A stretch of 35,888 nucleotides of DNA from a virus, in IMG/VR virus record IMGVR_UViG_3300031787_000417, positions 1-35,888 of that record, one strand, 5' to 3'. The position numbers were made by a program, and so were the translations under genes. Positions 6,072 through 14,370 of the stretch are shown here, one piece after another. The notes beneath the pieces are model-generated. The model did no database searches. It was not told the origin of the DNA and worked only from the letters and a program-made list of their open reading frames with translations. Position 1 is the stretch's first letter, and each line of letters opens with the position of its first letter.

Positions 6072-6257
6072 ATGAGCACCCACGTCATCGGCGTGGGCGA
6101 ATGGATGCATACCCTTGTTAGCCGCATGGCCAATGCGGCGGATGGGGATTTGTTTTGTCTTCCAACGCCTATGCATTTACATGCTTACAACTTGGTAAAA
6201 GACGATCAATATCCCGATCGCAGCTTTAGAATCTCTCTTACCTACCCAACGAAATGA
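6072..6257 (+). CDS. Small conserved-looking hypothetical protein
   Basis: 61 residues, with a segment ANAADGDLFCLPTPMHLHAY (about residues 20-39) that recalls small ORFs found next to replication genes in cyanophages. No function can be named. The stop overlaps the primase-helicase start as ATGA, so it is translationally coupled to it and may be an accessory factor. Confidence 0.65.
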   Translation: MSTHVIGVGEWMHTLVSRMANAADGDLFCLPTPMHLHAYNLVKDDQYPDRSFRISLTYPTK

Positions 6258-8887
6258 CGCCGAGTATGAACCAGCAGGCAGTAAAACCGGGCGAAATTCG
6301 GCTCGATCTCATTCCCATTGACTGGCCCTTGACCCCACTGGGTCCCAACAAAGATCCTTACGTCATGGGATGGCAGAACAAACCGTTTACTAAAGAAGAA
6401 ATTGAAAATGAAATTATCAACGGAGAATGTAAAGCTATCGGATTACTTGGTGGTCCTGCCTACAACCATCCTTATGGTCTCGTTTGGGTTGATGTTGACG
6501 GACCATCCGTCTATGAACTCATCGAACAGATTTCCAACCTCCCAATACTCGATGCATTGCCGCCCACCCTTACCATCCTCAGTGGCAAAGCAGGCCGAGA
6601 GCGTCGCCTCTACAAAGTAAGTAAAGAAAAACAAAAGCATTTCATTCGTAACAAATACACATGGACCTCGCAGGGGTCCATGGAAAAACTTGAGATCTTG
6701 TGGAAGCGGCACCAAGGCGTATTGATGGGTGCGCATCCAGATACGCAAGGTTATTTCACTGCCGAAGGTTTGGGATTTGAATGGGCAGACAAATTACCTG
6801 AACTTCCGGATTGGGTATTGAATGGCATCATTACCAGGAATGCAAAGCAAGGGCGTCCTGCTGAAGAAGTCTCACGCATCATCGGTAACTCGTTCGCAAT
6901 CACCAGTCGCATTGGATTGGAACGGGATATGCAATTGGCAGTTGCTGCGATGTGGGCACTCCCCATTGAGGCAGTCGATGACTATGACATTTGGATTGCG
7001 ATCGGACAGTCGCTCCATGAGTTGGATGAATCCCTGCTTGATCAATGGGATGAATGGTCCAAACAAAGTGACAAATACAAAGAGAACGAATGCCATAAGC
7101 GTTGGTTATCCTTTACAAAAGGTGGTGGCCGGGGCATTGGTACGCTTTACCATCTGGCTGAGCAGAATGGATGGAAGCGTCCGCAGGAAGACAAGGTTTC
7201 TTCCCCTGACGATGCTACGATCAATCTGGCGGCAAGCATTCTTCCCGAAATCGAAAGAAATGTGGAAGAAGAAATGAATCGCCTTCTCAACACTGCAACT
7301 CCAACCGACACAACTCTAATGAACACCGAAGATTATGGCGATGATGTACAACCTAAAAGCGCCAAGAAGAATAAAGAGAAGGAACTCAGGCAACCTAAGA
7401 ATGAAGTTGCGGACAAACTACTTGGAATCTATGCAAACAATCTGCTCTTTAGTCTCCCGCACAATCAATTCTTTATGTATGACCCTAGCCAAGGTCTGTG
7501 GAGCAAAGTAAGCAAGATTGAAATGCTTGGTGATATCCGTTCCAAGCTACAAGCTCTTATTACTAGTGGTTGGTTACGCGAAGGGTTTAGCTTTCAAATG
7601 CTTGATGATATGTTCAAGCAACTGCAAGCAATGGTCCCGTGTGATAAATGGCACGAGGCAACAGATGTTCTGCTATTCACCAACGGTGTACTTGACGTCA
7701 CAACAAAGGAACTGCGGCCATTTGACCGTAATTTGCATATGACGCAACAGATGCCATATGCCTATAACCCTCAAGCAACCTGCGAACCAATCATTGATTG
7801 GCTTCGTTACACGCAGCATGGTTCTGAAAAACGTACGCAAGTTCTTCGTGCATGGCTACGGGCAACTCTTCTTGGTCGCCACGAGCTTCAAAAGTTTCTT
7901 GAGTTGGTTGGTCCTGGTAAATCTGGTAAATCCACTTATGCAAACCTATGTGTTGCACTGGTAGGTAAACGTAACGTCTGCTCCACAGAGCTAGAACAGA
8001 TTGAGAAGAACCGATTTGAAACTGCAAGTTTCATGGGTAAGAAAATCATTCTGTTCCAAGACTCTGACCGTTATGGTGGCAGTGTTTCAAAACTAAAAGC
8101 CATTACTGGTGGTGACTGGATTCGTTCTGAGTTCAAATACCAAGCAGATCAACTGGAGCCTTTCCAGTTCCAGGGTGTTGTCATCATTACTGCTAACGAA
8201 GCAATTCAGTCCACCGACTACACCTCAGGTCTTGCCCGTCGCCGCCTTACTATTCCGTTCGACCGTCCTTTTACTGGTGGGCAAGAGCAACAACGTACCT
8301 TAATGGGTTTCGATAGTAAGGGTACTCCTGAAGGAGATTTTGCACCTTTGCTTCCAGGGCTTGTCAACTGGATCCTGGCTATGTCTGAGTCGGAAATGCG
8401 TGACTACTTGATGGAGACATCAAAGCACGTTGATTTCTTCCAGGCTTATGAGAAGGATCAAGCCATTCGTTCCAATCCGATTTTGGATTGGCTGGATAAA
8501 CGCGTTATCTTTGTGCCAGGGGCGGAAGTTGCTATGGGTATGTGTAAACCTTCACCAGGGGGTGTCAATTACTATGTCGACTGGACCACGCAGGTGTATC
8601 CGTCTTACGCAGAGCATTGTCGTAGTGCCAATGTTGGTGTATCGGGGCGTTCTCGCTTTGAGGTCCTACTTATGGACATCTGTAAAAACCAACTGAAACT
8701 AAATGTCTACGCAACCAAAAAAACCAATGGGTTGGTAATTCACAACATCTTGATACGTGATGGTGTCAGGGATGACTACAAGTGTTACCCCTCCATCCTG
8801 GAAGTAGCTGCAGACCCCGCCAAATACAAAGAAATGTACGGTGTTAACCCTGCGATAATGGAGGAATACATTGCGACAAACCATTGA
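6254..8887 (+). CDS. Primase-helicase: Prim-Pol domain with SF3 (D5-like) helicase
   Basis: 877 residues. The N-terminal part looks like an archaeo-eukaryotic-type primase-polymerase domain: GLLGGPAYNHPYGLVWVDVDG (residues 63-83) carries the DxD pair D80/D82, followed by a LSGKAGRERRLY strand (109-120). The usual His of the second motif seems to be Arg here. The central linker (about 330-390) is charged. The C-terminal part is an SF3/D5-type AAA+ helicase with Walker A GPGKSGKST (about residue 552 on), Walker B KKIILFQDSD (about 595 on) and a VVIITANE strand (about 641 on). Such fusions unwind DNA and lay down primers in P4-like phages and plasmids. The neighbours are co-oriented replication or recombination genes. 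Confidence 0.9.
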   Translation: MTPSMNQQAVKPGEIRLDLIPIDWPLTPLGPNKDPYVMGWQNKPFTKEEIENEIINGECKAIGLLGGPAYNHPYGLVWVDVDGPSVYELIEQISNLPILDALPPTLTILSGKAGRERRLYKVSKEKQKHFIRNKYTWTSQGSMEKLEILWKRHQGVLMGAHPDTQGYFTAEGLGFEWADKLPELPDWVLNGIITRNAKQGRPAEEVSRIIGNSFAITSRIGLERDMQLAVAAMWALPIEAVDDYDIWIAIGQSLHELDESLLDQWDEWSKQSDKYKENECHKRWLSFTKGGGRGIGTLYHLAEQNGWKRPQEDKVSSPDDATINLAASILPEIERNVEEEMNRLLNTATPTDTTLMNTEDYGDDVQPKSAKKNKEKELRQPKNEVADKLLGIYANNLLFSLPHNQFFMYDPSQGLWSKVSKIEMLGDIRSKLQALITSGWLREGFSFQMLDDMFKQLQAMVPCDKWHEATDVLLFTNGVLDVTTKELRPFDRNLHMTQQMPYAYNPQATCEPIIDWLRYTQHGSEKRTQVLRAWLRATLLGRHELQKFLELVGPGKSGKSTYANLCVALVGKRNVCSTELEQIEKNRFETASFMGKKIILFQDSDRYGGSVSKLKAITGGDWIRSEFKYQADQLEPFQFQGVVIITANEAIQSTDYTSGLARRRLTIPFDRPFTGGQEQQRTLMGFDSKGTPEGDFAPLLPGLVNWILAMSESEMRDYLMETSKHVDFFQAYEKDQAIRSNPILDWLDKRVIFVPGAEVAMGMCKPSPGGVNYYVDWTTQVYPSYAEHCRSANVGVSGRSRFEVLLMDICKNQLKLNVYATKKTNGLVIHNILIRDGVRDDYKCYPSILEVAADPAKYKEMYGVNPAIMEEYIATNH

Positions 8888-9246
8888 GCAACGGTCGTCA
8901 TCTGATCCTTGACCTTTATGGTTGTGATCAAAACCTTTTAGATAACTATGAGGAGCTCCAGCGTTTGCTGGAAGCTTCTCTTGTTTTGGCGGGAGCAAAT
9001 ATCTTACGTATCTTTGGTGAGAAATTTGAACCGCAAGGCGTTACCTTGTTGGCACTATTGTCTGAATCCCACGCATCTATCCACACGTGGCCAGAAGTAG
9101 GGTATGCGGCAGTTGATCTATACACCTGTGGTGATACCACGCTCACACATCGGGCTGCAGAATTTTTGAAATCAAAACTCAAGGCAACAACAGCGGAAGA
9201 AAAAGAGCTTGTGCGATCAATTGAACCTCTTGATTGTGTAGAGTAA
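8884..9246 (+). CDS. speD: S-adenosylmethionine decarboxylase proenzyme
   Basis: 120 residues, the usual length for the bacterial class 1b enzyme. The self-cleavage site is clear: SESHASIHTWPE, with cleavage between E61 and S62, which would become the pyruvoyl group. The conserved H67 and C82 (YTCGD) follow. The enzyme makes decarboxylated SAM, the aminopropyl donor for spermidine. speD is a known cyanophage auxiliary gene. Start is TTG 8884, overlapping the primase stop as TTGA, so translation is coupled. The C-terminus is acidic and slightly different from host forms. A hairpin follows directly. Confidence 0.95.
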   Translation: MSNGRHLILDLYGCDQNLLDNYEELQRLLEASLVLAGANILRIFGEKFEPQGVTLLALLSESHASIHTWPEVGYAAVDLYTCGDTTLTHRAAEFLKSKLKATTAEEKELVRSIEPLDCVE

Positions 9247-9263
9247 ATCGGAATTATTCCGAT
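9247..9263 (+). repeat. Perfect hairpin just upstream of the glycosyltransferase start
   Basis: ATCGGAA, TTA and TTCCGAT form a perfect 7-bp stem with a 3-nt loop, ending 3 nt before the chosen ATG at 9267. There is no T-run, so termination is unlikely. The only Shine-Dalgarno-like sequence (GGAA) lies inside the stem, so folding would hinder ribosome access. Confidence 0.7.
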
Positions 9264-9266
9264 CTA

Positions 9267-10529
9267 ATGACTAAGAAAGCAAAACTTTTGTGGTGTGGTG
9301 ACATCGTTGCCATGACCGGCTTTGCACGTGTAACTGAAAATGTTATCTCTCGTCTGAAAGACGACTTTGAAATTGTTGTTCTTGGTAACAACTGGTGGGG
9401 TGATCCAACGCCACTTCAGCAGGAGTACAAGATGTACCCGTCATCTAACCGTCATCAGACCGCACCTTTTGGTGAGCAACGCATTCGTGAGATCGTTGAA
9501 CGTGAACAACCCGACGTGGTATTTACGATCAATGATATGTGGATTATTAATGAGCAATACAATCAAATTAAGGATCTGCACAAGGCTGGCAAGTTTAAAT
9601 TTGTTGGCTATGCACCCATGGATTCGTATGCATGGACAGGTTGCTTAGCGGATACTGCCAATGAATGGGACGCTGTGGTCTCGTACACAGAATTTGGTGC
9701 ACACGAATTTATGGCTGGTGGTATCACCAGGCCTATCTCTATTATTCCGCATGGTGTGACTCCTGGTCAGTTCTATCCAGTAGATAAGGCAGAGGCACGC
9801 CGCAAGCTGGGACTTAAAGAAGATAGCTTCATTGTTTTCAATGGTAACCGCAATCAATTCCGCAAACGGATTGACATCACAATCAAAGCATTTGCTGCGT
9901 TTGCGGTAGATAAACCTAATGCAATGCTTTACCTGCACATGGGGCTCAAGGACCAGGGCTGGGACATCATGGAGGTGTTTGCACGTGAGATGACACGTGT
10001 GGGTCTTGATCCAAATGGACGCATCATTATGACGTCAAATCAACCCAGTCCTCCGAATGTATCGGTGGAAATGCTGAATGACATCTATAACGCATGTGAT
10101 GTTGGTGTCAATACGTGTAAAGGTGAGGGCTGGGGTCTTGTCAACTTTGAACACGCTGCCTGTGGTGTGCCGCAGGTAGTGCCCGACCATACGTCATGCA
10201 AAGAGATCTTCGAGGGCTACGGCGAACTGATCCGTTGCGACCACATCGATGTGGATACCAACTACGCACGTGAGATGCCATGCCCTTCCTCTGATCACCT
10301 TGCTGAGATCTTGACGTACCTGTACCAAGACAAAGGCATTCGTGAATGGGTTGGTACACGCTGCCGAGAACGTGTGCTGGATCCACAGTTCTCATGGGAC
10401 ACAGTTGCGTCTCAATTTGGTGGCATCTTTGAGGAGGTGTTGTCCCAAGAACCTGAACCTGTGGCAAAACCTAAAGAAAAACGGAAGGAACGAAAGGATC
10501 GTACGAAGACCCGGAAGCTTGGTAAGTGA
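9267..10529 (+). CDS. GT-B glycosyltransferase (GT4-like, group 1)
   Basis: 420 residues from ATG 9267; a longer frame from 9234 would overlap speD. The N-terminal domain begins LLWCGDIVAMTGFARVTENV (residues 7-26), as expected for a Rossmann-type acceptor domain. The C-terminal donor domain has FNGNRNQFRKRID and the nucleotide-sugar motif EGWGLVNFEHAACGVPQVV (ExxxxxxxE type). The last 25 residues are very basic (KEKRKERKDRTKTRKLGK), which may bind nucleic acid or a membrane. The product could modify DNA, virion proteins or the host surface. Nothing here decides which. It follows speD with a hairpin between. Confidence 0.85.
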   Translation: MTKKAKLLWCGDIVAMTGFARVTENVISRLKDDFEIVVLGNNWWGDPTPLQQEYKMYPSSNRHQTAPFGEQRIREIVEREQPDVVFTINDMWIINEQYNQIKDLHKAGKFKFVGYAPMDSYAWTGCLADTANEWDAVVSYTEFGAHEFMAGGITRPISIIPHGVTPGQFYPVDKAEARRKLGLKEDSFIVFNGNRNQFRKRIDITIKAFAAFAVDKPNAMLYLHMGLKDQGWDIMEVFAREMTRVGLDPNGRIIMTSNQPSPPNVSVEMLNDIYNACDVGVNTCKGEGWGLVNFEHAACGVPQVVPDHTSCKEIFEGYGELIRCDHIDVDTNYAREMPCPSSDHLAEILTYLYQDKGIREWVGTRCRERVLDPQFSWDTVASQFGGIFEEVLSQEPEPVAKPKEKRKERKDRTKTRKLGK

Positions 10530-10581
10530 CGTTTGATGGTACGTATGTACTGTGGAGAACGTACGGAGATGGGTAAAACAA

Positions 10582-10775
10582 TGAATACCGTCCTATTCAA
10601 GGATGAATACAGTCTTATCTAACCCTCTATAGGGTTTCATACGTTGTTAAAACAGTGTTGCATTTGTGGAAAAAATCATGAAGCCACACAGAGGTGCAAC
10701 ACTTTTTCAACACAGTATGAAACCCTATATCTAAGTAAATAAGGCGGTATTCACCCCTCCACAAGCCGGTATTCA
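10582..10775. repeat. 194-bp dyad with iteron-like repeats, candidate replication origin or structured RNA
   Basis: Two 81-bp arms (10582-10662 and 10695-10775) are inverted copies around a 32-nt loop and align without a gap, with 61 of 81 positions identical by hand count. The inner 34 bp match at 30 of 34, including a perfect 15-mer (TATAGGGTTTCATAC). Each arm carries two copies of TGAATACCG/CAG-type repeats whose starts are 22 bp apart (10582 and 10604; inverted copies at 10745 and 10767), mirrored exactly about the centre at 10678.5. The loop holds a smaller stem (TGTGG/CCACA). No gene is supported between 10530 and 10839; this element fills the gap. Confidence 0.85.
10665..10673 (-). promoter_or_regulatory. 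DnaA-box-like site in the loop of the dyad
   Basis: The minus strand reads TTTTCCACA, the DnaA-box form described for cyanobacteria. It lies in the loop between the two dyad arms. A second copy occurs at 22104-22112 inside the dCTP deaminase gene, so a lone match is weak evidence. The position in the dyad is what makes it notable. Confidence 0.4.
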
Positions 10776-10839
10776 CAGTTTCTCTTGCGTACACTTCCCA
10801 ACAGTGGTACAGTGTCATGGTCCCCACTACCAGGAGGTC

Positions 10840-11268
10840 ATGGCACGCACCTACCTAGAGATGCTTCCGCTTTGGTACGTACAGGACCAGCTAGAGCTCT
10901 CTGACCAATACGCGACAGGTCTTGCGTGGAAGACGCAAGCACGTGGTCACAAGCCCGGTGACATAGCTGGCCGGCAGCATGGCAAGTACTGTTACGTTTC
11001 TCTTTGCGGCGCACGGTACCAAGCGCATCGCATCGTGTACTACTTACGTACTGGTAGCGATCCAGGGAACGCAGACGTCGTTCACGACCCCTCCAACGTC
11101 ACGTACGACAACCGTCAGGAGCTAGCCCTCAAACAACGCCGCACCCGTCCTGCGCCTTCATACCGACGCCGCACACGTAACGCCGAAGGAGAGCTGGTCT
11201 ACAACCTGGAGAACGGCATGTCCTTCCACAAGTACCAACGCCTTATCGGCAACCCACTCAGTTCTTAA
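10840..11268 (+). CDS. HNH-like endonuclease with degenerate catalytic motif
   Basis: 142 residues from ATG 10840, directly after AGGAGGT (2-nt spacing; the next ATG at 10858 is an alternative). The middle follows the phage HNH plan: a beta strand (GKYCYVSLCGARYQAHRIVY, about residues 47-66), the conserved AHRI His, and a closing DNR element (TYDNRQEL). The expected VDHxN motif reads VVHDPSN, so part of the catalytic loop is altered. The C-terminus is Arg rich. It follows the dyad element, and a nuclease beside an origin-like site suggests a homing or nicking role. Activity is uncertain. Confidence 0.6.
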   Translation: MARTYLEMLPLWYVQDQLELSDQYATGLAWKTQARGHKPGDIAGRQHGKYCYVSLCGARYQAHRIVYYLRTGSDPGNADVVHDPSNVTYDNRQELALKQRRTRPAPSYRRRTRNAEGELVYNLENGMSFHKYQRLIGNPLSS

Positions 11269-11270
11269 TC

Positions 11271-11990
11271 ATGGCCAACTACACCAAACGCATCAACGAA
11301 CTGGCTTCTGTACTGTCGCCTTTCCGGTACGTTGCCAACATTGAGTTACTTACGGATGCACAGTTAAGTGCACATGGTTATTACAGGGGATTTATATGCC
11401 CCCATGGGCATACCATTCGTGACAAGACATATCACTGGTGTTACGAATGTGTTCGTAAAATTTCCAATAACAACTGTGGTTTTGACATCAACTATATTGA
11501 TGGCTTGTACAAACATCGCCTGCTATCCATCTGGAGCAAGATACCTGTAAAGGATTTTGAAGAGTGCTGGGAAGCACCTGCGTTAACAAAAGCGCGCATT
11601 CGTTTCCCTTCCTATCGTTCTGCTAACAGTAAAAACCTAGCTGAAAACATCAGTGCACATAAAGTCATTTATCAATGTGCATGGGGAGATGTTGGCAAGA
11701 TGGTTGTAACACGTACGTGCCGCAATAAAGATTGTCTTAATCCTTTGCATATGATTTCAAGTTGGAATCGCACTTTCCCACCCGTTGAGATCCAACCGTT
11801 CCATCACACGTTTGACCCCAGCAAATTAATGCACGCTGCAGATAACCAGCTAAAAGAAACACCTGAACCCATTATGAAAGCCAAGTACAAACAAACGATT
11901 CAACATCCGTTGGTGAACAAAAACACCCCGGATTATGATGATACACAGGAGCTGTATTACGGTTCATATGCCCAGGAATTCAGTAGTTAG
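11271..11990 (+). CDS. HNH/His-Me finger protein with extra zinc motif
   Basis: 239 residues. The N-terminal region has a zinc-like element CPHGHTIRDKTYHWCYEC (about residues 43-60). The central part has TRTCRNKDCLNPLHMISSWN (about residues 145-165), the CxxxxCxNPxHL signature of zinc-bound His-Me finger nucleases found in phages. The tail (about 170-239) is acidic and low complexity. This type recurs in cyanophages without a fixed role. It lies 2 nt after the preceding HNH-like gene, so two nuclease-like proteins are expressed together. The 3' end overlaps the next gene by 23 nt. Confidence 0.65.
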   Translation: MANYTKRINELASVLSPFRYVANIELLTDAQLSAHGYYRGFICPHGHTIRDKTYHWCYECVRKISNNNCGFDINYIDGLYKHRLLSIWSKIPVKDFEECWEAPALTKARIRFPSYRSANSKNLAENISAHKVIYQCAWGDVGKMVVTRTCRNKDCLNPLHMISSWNRTFPPVEIQPFHHTFDPSKLMHAADNQLKETPEPIMKAKYKQTIQHPLVNKNTPDYDDTQELYYGSYAQEFSS

Positions 11991-12876
11991 TCAAGAGCAA
12001 CGAACTAAAAATAATCCATTAGTACTTGGTACTTTTGATCAGCTTTCGCTGCGTTATTTACGTGGCAATCTTGGTGCAAAGTACCAAGTAAAAACCAACG
12101 GGTTTGGCGGCGGTACGTACAACAATTGGTTCCAGGTCAATCTTTCGGCACCTGCTTGGATCATTGTTACCAAAGGGCCGCCGCGCCCTACATATATCAA
12201 CGTCAGTGTCTATGATCTCAACAACATCCCTCAAACAGATCTGCCTGTGTTCCAGGCTGATTCACTGACTGATGGTATCAACAATCTAGGAGATGTGTAC
12301 ATTCCTTACCTCAATACGGTAATGAGTGTTCAATCTGATCTTTACAACACCTTTGATAGGTTGCGGCTTGATCGTGGTGATGACCGATACTTTCCTTTAG
12401 GCGTTGGCAGCTATTTAATTTGCATTTCGTCTACACGCAACGAACCCCTTAATTACGAAGTTGGTGTTGTTATCGAGCCTGCTTCTACCGCTCAAGAAGT
12501 ATATTGGGAGCTAGAAGACGTAGATGGCAGCATTGTATTGCAGGAGTACACGATTGATGTAGCAGAGATTGTTAGTCCTGTAGACACTGCAGTTATTATT
12601 CCTCCCAATGGAGGTGCATTCACTGAAGCTCTTTGTGTTATTGAATCTCCAGGGGGGAGTGTTACTGTTGGCACCAACTCCACATGGTTAATTGGTACGC
12701 GTATTCCAAGTGGCAATATCAATGATTTTAAAATAGAACTAGAGCCTGGTGATGACGCATACTACGATACTATTCATGACCACTCATTGTCAGATTGGCA
12801 AGCTGCTTGGAGTAGGGAACATCAAGATACCGATCGGTTCCCTGAGGTCTTTATTCCGTTAACAAACAGACCATGA
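11968..12876 (+). CDS. Putative virion protein, beta-rich
   Basis: 302 residues from ATG 11968. It is rich in Thr, Val, Asn, Gly and Pro with repeated short strands, and it has sections such as GGGTYNNWFQVNLSAPAW and a paired second domain (PNGGAFTEALCVIESPGGS). No coiled coil or membrane segment. The composition suits a tail, fibre or decoration protein; no family is recognised. It is followed by two tiny coupled genes (ATGA overlaps) and by a candidate late promoter at 13130. A longer frame from 11935 is less likely because it would increase overlap. Confidence 0.6.
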   Translation: MPRNSVVSQEQRTKNNPLVLGTFDQLSLRYLRGNLGAKYQVKTNGFGGGTYNNWFQVNLSAPAWIIVTKGPPRPTYINVSVYDLNNIPQTDLPVFQADSLTDGINNLGDVYIPYLNTVMSVQSDLYNTFDRLRLDRGDDRYFPLGVGSYLICISSTRNEPLNYEVGVVIEPASTAQEVYWELEDVDGSIVLQEYTIDVAEIVSPVDTAVIIPPNGGAFTEALCVIESPGGSVTVGTNSTWLIGTRIPSGNINDFKIELEPGDDAYYDTIHDHSLSDWQAAWSREHQDTDRFPEVFIPLTNRP

Positions 12877-12995
12877 TCAAAAAGCTACTTGCTTTATTCC
12901 GTAAAAAACCACGTAAACATTATCCGCATGTTGCTTGGTTGCGCTATTGTATGGAAAATCCATCGGCACCAGGGTGCCGCATGTATGACGTATGA
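12873..12995 (+). CDS. Tiny basic protein, 40 residues
   Basis: The frame starts ATG 12873, overlapping the upstream stop as ATGA, and ends at 12995, again overlapping the next start as ATGA. The N-terminus is hydrophobic and basic (MIKKLLALFRKKPRKHY) and the C-terminal part holds two Cys (CMENPSAPGC). The double coupling is the main evidence. Function unknown; the amphipathic start could touch membranes. Confidence 0.6.
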   Translation: MIKKLLALFRKKPRKHYPHVAWLRYCMENPSAPGCRMYDV

Positions 12996-13132
12996 CTCTT
13001 TTAGATCCTCCTCAAAAACCCAAAGAACCTAAACCAGTGCCTTCCAGGATTACGGAAGCCACTGAAGAAGACTGGCAAGATTTTTTTGCCGAGCAAGAAA
13101 ACTTGGATTACCTAAGAGAATTTGACCGGTAG
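12992..13132 (+). CDS. Tiny acidic protein, 46 residues
   Basis: Starts ATG 12992 within the ATGA overlap with the previous tiny gene. It begins with a Pro/Lys-rich stretch (DPPQKPKEPKPVP) and ends in an acidic helix (TEATEEDWQDFFAEQENLDY). Function unknown. The stop overlaps the candidate late promoter at 13130. Confidence 0.6.
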   Translation: MTLLDPPQKPKEPKPVPSRITEATEEDWQDFFAEQENLDYLREFDR

Positions 13133-13139
13133 AATAAAG
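13130..13139 (+). promoter_or_regulatory. Candidate late promoter box (TAGAATAAAG)
   Basis: Plus-strand copy of the A/T-rich box found before eight minus-strand genes. It lies 16 nt before the ATG at 13156. No -35 hexamer is evident. Confidence 0.5.
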
Positions 13140-13155
13140 AAAAACCAGATCTACC

Positions 13156-13344
13156 ATGAGCGTAAACAACTATATCGAAGCTGCTCTCGCTGTTCATGCG
13201 GCGGCTTCTGTTATTACCGCCTTAACACCAACCCCAAAAGATGACGCACTTGCAGTAAAAGCTTACCGCATCATCGAATTGTGCGCTTTGGTTGTAGGCC
13301 GTGCCAAAGAACCCGGCACTGAAAAGCGTCGCCGTCGTCGTTGA
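13156..13344 (+). CDS. Small hypothetical protein next to the endolysin, possible lysis accessory
   Basis: 62 residues. Residues 1-30 form an Ala-rich, mildly hydrophobic helix (EAALAVHAAASVITAL), a second hydrophobic helix lies at 40-50 (IIELCALVVGRA), and the C-terminus is very basic (EKRRRRR). Two weak membrane helices followed by a basic tail are a holin-like layout, and the convergent gene 2 nt away is the endolysin. The helices are short and not very hydrophobic, so this remains a guess. A candidate late promoter precedes it. Confidence 0.6.
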   Translation: MSVNNYIEAALAVHAAASVITALTPTPKDDALAVKAYRIIELCALVVGRAKEPGTEKRRRRR

Positions 13345-13346
13345 TC

Positions 13347-14351
13347 TCAATAGTTCCAACGAACGCGTGGCTTGCCTTCTCTGATACCAAGGTGCACGAA
13401 ACCTTTTGGTGCGCCGTAGCCTAATGAGTAAGGCCAATTTTTATCACACCAGCTTTGCACTGTGTTGATATCCACACCATCAACGTAAAAATCAACGGCT
13501 CCTTTTGATGGAGCACTGTAAGTGTGCTCACTGTTCTTGGCACCGCCTACTTGTGTATTGATGGGTTCTGGGCGAGAAGCACTTGTGATGATCAATGGTT
13601 TGTTACCAAATTGCTTACGTACTTTCTCAAGGAATAAACAAAGTTCTTTTGCCGTATCACATTGATACTGTTTGGTGAACCGACGAGCTTCTTGATTAAG
13701 AGTTAATTCACCATAGGTGATGTTAGGTGTGATCTTATAGGTGAACGGGCTCCAAGGAGTAAAGTTACTGGCGTGCGGGTCAACATCTTTTTTTTCTCCA
13801 ATGTTTTGGAGTTGTCGATCCATAATTTGAATTAATTTTGTACTGTAGTCTGGATCAGTAGCGTATCCTTCTTTGACCAGTAAACGCGCACATTCATTTC
13901 TACTGGTTGCCCTGTTAACACCTTTGTGCCCATCAAAGTCTTTGTACCAACGATCAACAAGGTACGAAACACAGGTTCTTAGGTCAGGGAAATCAATGAA
14001 TCCAGCCTTGATTGTGATCCACTGACCGTTGATAAATTCCTTTGTTTCAACCGTAGAGCCAGATCCTTTTAATCCAAAGTAATTGTTTTTACCGGAGGTG
14101 TGTTGACCCCAGCCAGACTCAAGTGCCCACTGTGCAGCAACGCATTCAGGAAATTTGGCACCTGCTTCTTTTGCTGTTTTAACAACAACATCCCAAGTAA
14201 TGGTGCTTTCCTTGGCTGGCTTATTGCGATATTTAACAGAAAAAGACTCCAAGACCTCAGGTGTTAACTGAGATTGGAGCCATTCCCATGCGTCAATTTG
14301 ATGCGGTTCTTTGTTAAAGAACTCAGCAGCGTCTGTAAGTTTAATTGTCAC
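13347..14351 (-). CDS. Endolysin: glucosaminidase domain plus M15 peptidase domain
   Basis: 334 residues. Residues about 55-185 are a FlgJ-type glucosaminidase: CVAAQWALESGWGQHTSGKN carries the catalytic Glu (E78) and NYFGLKG follows. Residues about 205-334 are an M15-type D-Ala-D-Ala or L-Ala-D-Glu peptidase: SEHTY (H276), GAVDFYVDG (D287) and GFVHLGIR (H320) give the zinc triad. The two enzymes would cut the glycan backbone and the peptide cross-links. Start is GTG 14351, with a candidate late promoter 19 nt upstream. It converges with the 62-residue gene and has no signal peptide, so export would need a holin. Confidence 0.9.
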   Translation of the reverse strand: MTIKLTDAAEFFNKEPHQIDAWEWLQSQLTPEVLESFSVKYRNKPAKESTITWDVVVKTAKEAGAKFPECVAAQWALESGWGQHTSGKNNYFGLKGSGSTVETKEFINGQWITIKAGFIDFPDLRTCVSYLVDRWYKDFDGHKGVNRATSRNECARLLVKEGYATDPDYSTKLIQIMDRQLQNIGEKKDVDPHASNFTPWSPFTYKITPNITYGELTLNQEARRFTKQYQCDTAKELCLFLEKVRKQFGNKPLIITSASRPEPINTQVGGAKNSEHTYSAPSKGAVDFYVDGVDINTVQSWCDKNWPYSLGYGAPKGFVHLGIREGKPRVRWNY

Positions 14352-14370
14352 AACACAACTATCAATTGTT

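Noticed and set aside
10627-10827. Minus-strand 66-codon frame over the dyad
   Set aside because: It lies on an inverted repeat whose symmetry, not coding, explains the sequence; composition is not protein-like.
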